Assembly (NCBI RefSeq): GCF_900112355.1
Contig: NZ_FOLM01000014.1
Location: forward strand, 112,678-176,677
DNA length: 64,000 nucleotides
Direction of reading: 5' to 3'
From: Streptomyces aidingensis
GTDB taxonomy: Bacteria; Actinomycetota; Actinomycetes; Streptomycetales; Streptomycetaceae
Shown in pieces: positions 59,311-64,000 of the stretch (position 1 is the first letter of the stretch; each line of letters opens with the position of its first letter). The notes under the pieces are model-generated. The model was not told the origin of the DNA. It saw nothing but the letters and a program-made list of their open reading frames with translations, and searched no databases. The translations under genes and the position numbers were made by a program.

Positions 59311-60195
59311 TCAGTGCTCCTCGATCGCTTTCTTGATCATGTCTAGGGACTCCTCGGGCCCCGGGGCAAGGGCTTGCAGATCGGTGAACGCCTCCTCGTA
59401 GCGCTCCACATCGGACGGCTGGCGGCCGACCCAGGCGTCCGCCAGGTTCTCCAGATAGACGATGGACTTGAGGGCGGCGCCCTCCGGGAAGTGCAGGATG
59501 GCGAAGCTGCCGTTCATGCCGGGGTGGCGGCCCGCCCGGAACGGAACGACCTGGACGCGCACATTGGGCAGCGCCTCCGCCAGCTCCACAATGTGGGTGA
59601 GCTGTTCCCGCATCAGTTCGGCGCTGCCGACCCGCCGCAGCAGCACCGCCTCGTTGATGATCGCGGTGAACCGGAGCGGAGGCCGCCTCTCACGCAGCGC
59701 CTCCTGCCGGGCCATGCGGACGGCGACCAGCCGGTTGACGTCCTCCTCCGGCATGCCCCGGTGGGCGTCCCGGTGGATCGTCCGGACGTACGCCTCGGTC
59801 TGGAGCAGGCCGGGGACGAACTCGGCCTCGTAGTTGTGCAGCGCGCTCGCCGTCGCTTCGAGCCCGAGGAACGCCTTGAACACCGGCTTGATCACCGGGC
59901 GGTACTCGGGCGACTGCCACCAGTCCTTTCTCGTCTTGGTGACCGCCGCGTATCCCATGAGGTGGGTACGGGTCTCGGCGTCGGCGCCGTACAGCTCGCA
60001 CAGGGCCATGACATCCGCCTGTTCGACGGTGGTGTTCTCGCCCGTTTCCAGGCGGGTGAGCTTCGACGGACTCCACAGCAGCCGCTTGACGACCTGGCTG
60101 CCCTTCAGCCCTGCGGCCAGGCGCAGGCGGCGGAGTTCGCTTCCGAGCTGCAGCCGGCACAGGGCGGGCGTCGCGGACTCGATGTCGGTGATCAC
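59311..60195 (-). CDS. HTH-DUF5753 regulator (WhiJ-like, second module)
   Basis: This 294-residue regulator has an XRE helix-turn-helix (LGSELRRLRLAAGLKGSQVVKRLLWSPSKLTRLE-type, residues about 15-60) and a DUF5753 domain (LHNYEAEFVPGLLQTEAYVR, VRVQVVPFRAGRHPGMNGSF). It is followed by two DUF397 genes and is divergent from an HATPase gene, which together make a full WhiJ/AbaA-type module. The 281-bp divergent region is AT-richer and contains the short palindrome AGAATTCT near 60340. Confidence 0.92.
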   Translation of the reverse strand: MITDIESATPALCRLQLGSELRRLRLAAGLKGSQVVKRLLWSPSKLTRLETGENTTVEQADVMALCELYGADAETRTHLMGYAAVTKTRKDWWQSPEYRPVIKPVFKAFLGLEATASALHNYEAEFVPGLLQTEAYVRTIHRDAHRGMPEEDVNRLVAVRMARQEALRERRPPLRFTAIINEAVLLRRVGSAELMREQLTHIVELAEALPNVRVQVVPFRAGRHPGMNGSFAILHFPEGAALKSIVYLENLADAWVGRQPSDVERYEEAFTDLQALAPGPEESLDMIKKAIEEH

Positions 60196-60476
60196 GCGCG
60201 GTCGTCCTCTCTCCGTTCAGTCTGACGGGACGCTTTCGCCGCCCACAAGAAACGTTCTGCGCCAGCGTGCGGCGGTGTTTTTTCTGCGCGCAACTCCCCC
60301 AGCACAGAAGTTCCTTGCACAGAAATTTGAGATCAGAATTCTCTGAATCCTGACCGAACTTGGCGCCCCCGGTGCCATTCTGGATACGGCTGCTCACGGA
60401 GCGCGGTCGCGGCCGCGCCGGGAGGGGAGTTGAGCGCGCCTGAGCCGGAGAAACCGCCATGACGCCGGGAGGCCCC

Positions 60477-60950
60477 ATGACTGTGACGCAGAGGTCGGTC
60501 ACCAGCCGGAACGGCTACGCGTGGGACATAACGGTACAGGCGTCCTCCCTTGAGCAGTGGCGCAACGAAGTCGCCGAGGCGGTCAGGGCCTTGGGCGGCG
60601 ACCCGGAAGCCGTCGCGGTCGCCCGGCTCGGAGCATCGGAACTGCTCGCCAACGTCCTCAAGCACACCGACGACCGCTGGTGCCGCCTGAGAGTCGAGAG
60701 ACAGGGCGACAGCATCTGGGTCGGTACCTCCGACCGCTCCCTGGAGGTGCCCGCGGTCACCGTCCCGCGCCGGGACGGTGAGAGCGGGCGCGGGCTGTGG
60801 CTGCTGCGCGAGATGACCGCCGTCCTCGGCTACAGCTGCACCCCCGGCGGCAAGACCGTCTGGTTCCGCGTCCCGCTGTCTGCTCCGGCGCACCCGGGCT
60901 CGGAACGGCGAGGGACGGCGCCGCCGCAGGCGGGTCGGCGGAATCCGTGA
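60477..60950 (+). CDS. HATPase_c ATP-binding regulator (second module)
   Basis: This 157-residue GHKL ATPase of anti-sigma type has the N box in LGASELLANVLKH and the G region in ESGRGLWLLREMTAVLGY. It is a paralogue of the protein at 33257-33694. The start at 60477 follows GGGAGG and gives MTVTQ, like the MSVTE start of the paralogue; an upstream in-frame ATG at 60459 is also possible. It is divergent from the HTH-DUF5753 gene of the same module. Its 3' end overlaps the broken gene on the other strand. Confidence 0.88.
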   Translation: MTVTQRSVTSRNGYAWDITVQASSLEQWRNEVAEAVRALGGDPEAVAVARLGASELLANVLKHTDDRWCRLRVERQGDSIWVGTSDRSLEVPAVTVPRRDGESGRGLWLLREMTAVLGYSCTPGGKTVWFRVPLSAPAHPGSERRGTAPPQAGRRNP

Positions 60951-61287
60951 GTGACCTGGATCTCGCCGGTGATGTGGGCGTTGAACTCGTCCGGTTCCTC
61001 CGCCGGGACCCAGAGTTCGAGGATGGTGCGGCCGCCGGCCTGCTGGACGGGGTAGCGGGAGAGGAAGTCGCTCCCGACCTCGAAGCGAGTGACGTAGCCC
61101 GCTCCGTCGTGCTTGACGTTCCAGTCCCGGGCGATCTTGATCGCGTACTCCTCGGTGAGCACGGGGTAGAAGAACGGCTGTTCGGGCAGACGCGGCGGCC
61201 AGGCCCCCAGTTCGAGCGGCGGACCAGCTCCAGTTCCTTCGGCCCGGTCGGGCGCCACAGGGTGGTGGTTGCGGGCCTGCCGCTCAT
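60830..61287 (-). pseudogene. Frameshifted conserved actinomycete gene
   Basis: Two reading frames together form a protein family I have seen in streptomycetes, usually about 110-120 residues. The first frame from ATG 61287 gives TTTLWRPTGPKELELVRRSNW. The second continues as AWPPRLPEQPFFYPVLTEEYA and runs through GGRTILELWVPAEEPDEF. The change of frame falls at a run of five G (minus strand, 61204-61208). The second frame also runs about 35 residues past the expected end, into the antisense of the HATPase gene, suggesting a lost stop. It is either a decayed gene or contains a sequencing error. The function of the intact family is not known to me. Confidence 0.65.
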
Positions 61288-61405
61288 GGCGTCACCCTTC
61301 GCGTGTCTCGTGATGTCGCGGCGCGATCGGCCGGGATGCGCACGATAGCCGTGCGGACAGGTGCCGGGCCACGCGATTTCAGCGGTGGGACAGGACCGGG
61401 CGTCA

Positions 61406-61837
61406 TCAGGGCTCGGCAAGGAGGTCGTCGAGGTCCGGGCGTGGGCCGTGGTGCGCGTCCGCGGTGGCGGCCGGGTACCGGGCGCTGTGCCGGGAGCTCT
61501 CCACCGTGCCGGTCATCCAGGTGCGCGTGGAGCGCAGGCAGTAGTCGATCACCCGCCCAGGTGCGGTGGCCGGGACGGAAAGCGGCGAGCAGCCGTCGAA
61601 GCACGGCAGCACGCAACTGCACAGCCGCTGGGCGGCGATATACGCCTCCGCACCGGGAATCGCCCGCCGCCGACGGCAGTGCAGTTCGTACTCGACGGCC
61701 GCAGGGACTGTTCGCAGTGCTCCGCGTACCTCTCCCGTCCAGCCTCGGAGGTCGTCAGCCCCAGCCAGCAGCGGGCGGTTGGCAGCACTCGCGGATCGTC
61801 GGGACGGCATCGTCCGGTGGCTAGTGCTGGCGGGCAT
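61406..61837 (-). CDS. Hypothetical protein downstream of XRE regulator
   Basis: This 143-residue protein has no recognised domain. The part from NRPLLAGADDLRGWTGEVRG to about PGRVIDYCLRSTRTWM looks like a folded helical core containing six or more cysteines. Codon third positions are mainly G or C, which supports coding. It overlaps the end of the XRE gene by 17 bp if the ATG at 61837 is used; an internal ATG at 61810 would avoid the overlap. It is probably co-transcribed with the regulator. Confidence 0.5.
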   Translation of the reverse strand: MPASTSHRTMPSRRSASAANRPLLAGADDLRGWTGEVRGALRTVPAAVEYELHCRRRRAIPGAEAYIAAQRLCSCVLPCFDGCSPLSVPATAPGRVIDYCLRSTRTWMTGTVESSRHSARYPAATADAHHGPRPDLDDLLAEP

Positions 61838-62870
61838 GTTCCAGGGCCGTGCGGTACTCCTGGGTCCATTCGGCGGTTCGCTGATCGGCTGGCAGGCCGG
61901 CCAGTCCCTGAGATAGGGCTGCCGCTGCGGATGCGTAGTCACCAAGGCTCAAGCTGACCATGCCAATAGACATCCGGAAGAACTCGGGCGTGTACCAGTA
62001 CACGATGTCCGGCGGGTCCCCGGCTTCCTCGCTCGCGTGGACGGCTTCCGCGAGAAGCCGTCGAGCTGTCTTGTGGTCTCCGAGATCGGCGTACCCGGTC
62101 GCTGCCTGGATGGTGTCGTACACCTGCTGTGTAGGGTGCGCTCCTGGCGCATGAAGGGCGGCGTGGCTCTGACGGACGACTCTGCGGAAGTTGCCCTGCT
62201 GTCGCGCGACGTAGCCCTTGAAAGAGACAGCGACAGCAGCCACTACACCGTCGTCGGCCTCGTCCGAGAGCTCCTCGGCCTGGGTGAGAAGTGTGACGGC
62301 GCGTTCGTCGTTTCGGAGAGCCGCGTTCAACCAGCCCACGTATTGGTACCACTCGGCAGCTACAGCTACGAGCGCTTGCCGGTGCGGCCCGCGGGCGGCT
62401 CGGGCCAGCGAGCCAACGTTGGCAAGTTGCGCGGTGGCCGATTCGATCAAGGCGGCGGGACCAATGGCGTCCTCAAGCCGTCGTTGGGACTTGAGGAGGT
62501 CGGCAAGGGCGGCAACGGTCTGCTTGTCGAGTCGTGAGGGGCGTTCCATAACCGCCTTGACACGTGCGCCGCGATCGCATGAGGAGGTCGCCGCGTCGGG
62601 TCGTCCGCCAGTCCTTGAGGAATTTCCTAAGGCCCTGACCACGTCGGGCGCGGGGCTGTCCGAGCGCTCGTCCGATGCGAGCCGGTAGAGCTCTCCGCCG
62701 GACTCAGTGAGGTCGTCCAGCATCCGGGCAAGCCTCAGCGAGGGTTGTTGCTTCTTGTTGAGCACGCGGCTCAGGAAGGCCCGGTTGTAGCTGAGTTCCC
62801 GCGCTGCGGCGGTAATGGAATAGCCGCTGTGTTCGAGTGCCCGCCTGGCCTGCGTCGCGAAATCACTCAC
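61821..62870 (-). CDS. XRE-type regulator with TPR-like C-terminus
   Basis: This 349-residue regulator begins with a helix-turn-helix (ITAAARELSYNRAFLSRVLNKKQQP). A long alpha-helical region follows, resembling tetratricopeptide repeats (ALVAVAAEWYQYVGWLNAAL, AVSFKGYVARQQGNFRRVV, AATGYADLGDHKTARRLLAEAV, GMVSLSLGDYASAAAALSQGL). Such proteins are common next to small-gene clusters in streptomycetes and may sense peptides or partner proteins. Direct repeats lie 44-72 bp upstream of the start (62914-62942). Codon use is less GC-biased than in the core region. Confidence 0.85.
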   Translation of the reverse strand: MSDFATQARRALEHSGYSITAAARELSYNRAFLSRVLNKKQQPSLRLARMLDDLTESGGELYRLASDERSDSPAPDVVRALGNSSRTGGRPDAATSSCDRGARVKAVMERPSRLDKQTVAALADLLKSQRRLEDAIGPAALIESATAQLANVGSLARAARGPHRQALVAVAAEWYQYVGWLNAALRNDERAVTLLTQAEELSDEADDGVVAAVAVSFKGYVARQQGNFRRVVRQSHAALHAPGAHPTQQVYDTIQAATGYADLGDHKTARRLLAEAVHASEEAGDPPDIVYWYTPEFFRMSIGMVSLSLGDYASAAAALSQGLAGLPADQRTAEWTQEYRTALEHARQH

Positions 62871-62913
62871 TGCAATCAGTCCTCACCGAGGGGGTGACTG
62901 GCGCTTGGTCAGT

Positions 62914-62942
62914 GTAGTCACGCTGTAGTCACGCTTGTCACG
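62914..62942. promoter_or_regulatory. Direct repeats TGTAGTCACGC upstream of XRE gene
   Basis: Two exact 11-bp copies (62914-62924, 62925-62935) are followed by a partial third (TTGTCACG). The 11-bp period places them on one face of the helix. They are a probable autoregulatory operator or activator array in the divergent region between the XRE gene and the small-gene cassette. Confidence 0.65.
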
Positions 62943-63149
62943 TGGTGAGTCATGTATGGCTGCGCCAAGCATGGCCGAGTAAGCACGTACCCCCGCGACG
63001 TGGCGACGTCCGGGGGCGTGGCCAACGCTGAGTAGGAGCGCTGACACTTGAACAATAGCGTTCGGATGATCGGATGGAAGGGTGGCCCGTCGCGTCACGC
63101 GCGGTTGAGGGCTCAAGGGCATGCTGACACGCTGCTTCTGCCGCGTGTG

Positions 63150-63281
63150 ATGCCGGAACGTAGGGGCCTTGCGTTGGTGCGGCCGTATGTGCGGCTGGTA
63201 TCAGGGCTGCGGCGGAACGTGCGTCGTCGTCGGCTTGTGGTGCAGGTGGCGCCGGGGCGTTGTTGGGTGGTGCGGCCGTGA
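63150..63281 (+). CDS. Small basic protein, first gene of overlapping cassette
   Basis: This 43-residue, highly basic protein (ERRGLALVRPYVRLVSGLRRNVRRRR) resembles short Arg-rich proteins often found in front of HTH-linked small-gene cassettes in streptomycetes. Support is the GTGA overlap of its stop with the next start at 63278. The frame is open upstream to 63048, so a longer form is possible. No ribosome site is clear. Confidence 0.5.
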   Translation: MPERRGLALVRPYVRLVSGLRRNVRRRRLVVQVAPGRCWVVRP

Positions 63282-63496
63282 GTGCGTGGGTGCGTGTGGG
63301 CCAGGTGGTGAAGGATGGCTACTCCCGGCAGGTGGGTGTGATCGTGGCGGTCCGGGGCCGGTTGGTGACGCTGGCGCCGGTGCGGGGCCGTGGTGAGCAG
63401 TGGACGACGCAGCGCCGTTTCCTGCGGCGGCTGGGTCTGTTGCATCAGGCGCGTCTTCGGGTGATCGGTGCTCGTCGGCGGGGTGGTCGTCGGTGA
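63278..63496 (+). CDS. Small protein, second gene of overlapping cassette
   Basis: This 72-residue protein, probably a small beta-barrel, reads SAWVRVGQVVKDGYSRQVGVIVAVRGRLVTLAPVRG, a pattern seen in short streptomycete proteins of unknown function. The GTG start lies within a GTGA overlap with the preceding gene, and its own stop forms another GTGA with the next gene. Confidence 0.68.
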   Translation: MSAWVRVGQVVKDGYSRQVGVIVAVRGRLVTLAPVRGRGEQWTTQRRFLRRLGLLHQARLRVIGARRRGGRR

Positions 63497-63729
63497 GCGA
63501 GCGGGAGACGCCGGAGCTGGCGGTGGGTGTGATCGTGCGGGAGAAGGCGACTGACCGCCTGCTTGAGGTGATGGACAAGGTTGGTGGGCGGTGGCAGGCG
63601 CGTCCGCTGACCGGTGGCCGGGAGCGGGACATCACACCGGGCGATGTGATCGTGCTGGGTGACCGGTCGTCACTGAGTGTTGAGGGGGCGGTGGCCAATC
63701 ACCGGTCGCGGTGGGGGGTGCTGGGGTGA
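63493..63729 (+). CDS. Small protein, third gene of overlapping cassette
   Basis: This 78-residue protein carries ELAVGVIVREKATDRLLEVMDKVGGRWQARPLTGG followed by ITPGDVIVLGDRSSL. It looks like a small beta-rich fold. No function is known to me. It is linked by GTGA overlaps on both sides. Confidence 0.68.
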   Translation: MSERETPELAVGVIVREKATDRLLEVMDKVGGRWQARPLTGGRERDITPGDVIVLGDRSSLSVEGAVANHRSRWGVLG

Positions 63730-64000
63730 GCCGGGCTGTGCTGAAGGCGGCTGAGTGGACGTTGGCGCTGGAGGACTCCCCGGGTGTACCCCGGGCGGTG
63801 TTCCTGGCGGTGTGCGCGTCGTGCGGTGCTGAATCTGTGGAGGCCAGGGAGGAGTCGTTGTCGGTGGAGGTGTGGGCGTTGAAGCACACAGGGCTGAACC
63901 CCTCGCACCGCCGGTTCACCCTGCACACGGCTCAGCCGTGGCTGGTGTCTCCGGCGCCGGGTAATCCGTACTACGACCGTGAGGCGGTCGAGCGGCACGA
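63726..64000 (+). CDS. DUF7848-like protein, cut by window end
   Basis: At least 91 residues are open from the GTG at 63726 to the end of the window. The segment VCASCGAESVEAREE with a CxxC pair and LKHTGLNPSHRRF resembles a short streptomycete family (DUF7848) with a Cys pair and an H-x-G-x-N-P-S-H motif, which may bind zinc. It is the fourth gene of the GTGA-linked cassette. The C-terminus is outside the window. Confidence 0.62.
   Translation, partial: MSRAVLKAAEWTLALEDSPGVPRAVFLAVCASCGAESVEAREESLSVEVWALKHTGLNPSHRRFTLHTAQPWLVSPAPGNPYYDREAVERH

Noticed and set aside
61284..61622. 112-codon minus-strand frame after the hypothetical gene
   Set aside because: It overlaps the better-supported frame 61406-61837 and has an Arg/Pro-rich composition without motifs.

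Overview
The window is high-GC DNA that reads as a Streptomyces chromosome. The evidence is two chaplin genes, a gylR-glpF-glpK-glpD glycerol block, the mycothiol ligase gene mshC, a large cobalamin-dependent metH, and many ATGA/GTGA stop-start overlaps. From memory, the order metH, gylR, glpFKD, parJ, mshC, three-gene actinobacterial block, long chaplin, short chaplin, M20 peptidase, tRNA-Leu matches the SCO1657-SCO1676 region of S. coelicolor, so the first 25 kb looks like conserved core.

Layout. 0-5.2 kb: a NarL-type response regulator, a HAD phosphatase and metH. 5.4-10.6 kb: IclR-type gylR and the glycerol genes, with one 15-bp operator-like sequence in front of gylR and a second in front of glpF. 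10.6-21.7 kb: a GH18-like membrane protein, parJ, mshC, three small conserved actinobacterial genes, an F420-type oxidoreductase, an aldo/keto reductase, a RecD2-like protein that has lost its ATPase motifs, and two small conserved genes. 21.8-24.6 kb: a long sortase-anchored chaplin with a collagen-like linker, a short chaplin and an M20 peptidase. 24.75 kb: tRNA-Leu(GAG).

From the tRNA on, the content is more accessory. 25.1-28.5 kb holds a three-gene surface-glycan operon: a glycosyltransferase/pyruvyltransferase fusion, an ABC-type membrane domain without ATPase, and a GT2 enzyme. 28.7-37.6 kb is a plant-polymer region with a canonical GH6-CBM2 cellulase, a GH3 glycosidase with its own TetR regulator, a second GH6 and a LacI regulator. 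A third GH6 lies at 51.8 kb. All three GH6 genes carry the same CebR-type operator, yet the second and third lack both canonical GH6 aspartates. A 68-bp perfect palindrome sits upstream of the LacI gene. 37.8-43.5 kb holds a DinB-like protein, a cupin, a GlxA-type regulator, an ATP-grasp enzyme and a VanW protein. 43.6-50.5 kb is a complete urtABCDE urea transporter with an AmiC-like cytosolic binding protein and a MarR regulator. 50.7-51.6 kb pairs a small Tat substrate with a signal-less PGRP-LysM amidase.

54.3-57.6 kb is a compact natural-product locus: membrane terpene cyclase, cyclodipeptide synthase and squalene-synthase-like prenyltransferase, translationally coupled. It resembles the drimentine (prenylated, cyclised diketopiperazine) pathway. 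A nitroreductase and a small DUF6092-like gene converge on it. 57.8-64 kb holds a PLAT-domain protein, a WhiJ-type module (two DUF397 genes, HTH-DUF5753, divergent HATPase) that echoes a related pair at 33.3-34.8 kb, a frameshifted conserved gene, an XRE regulator, and a chain of four overlapping small genes that runs off the end of the window.
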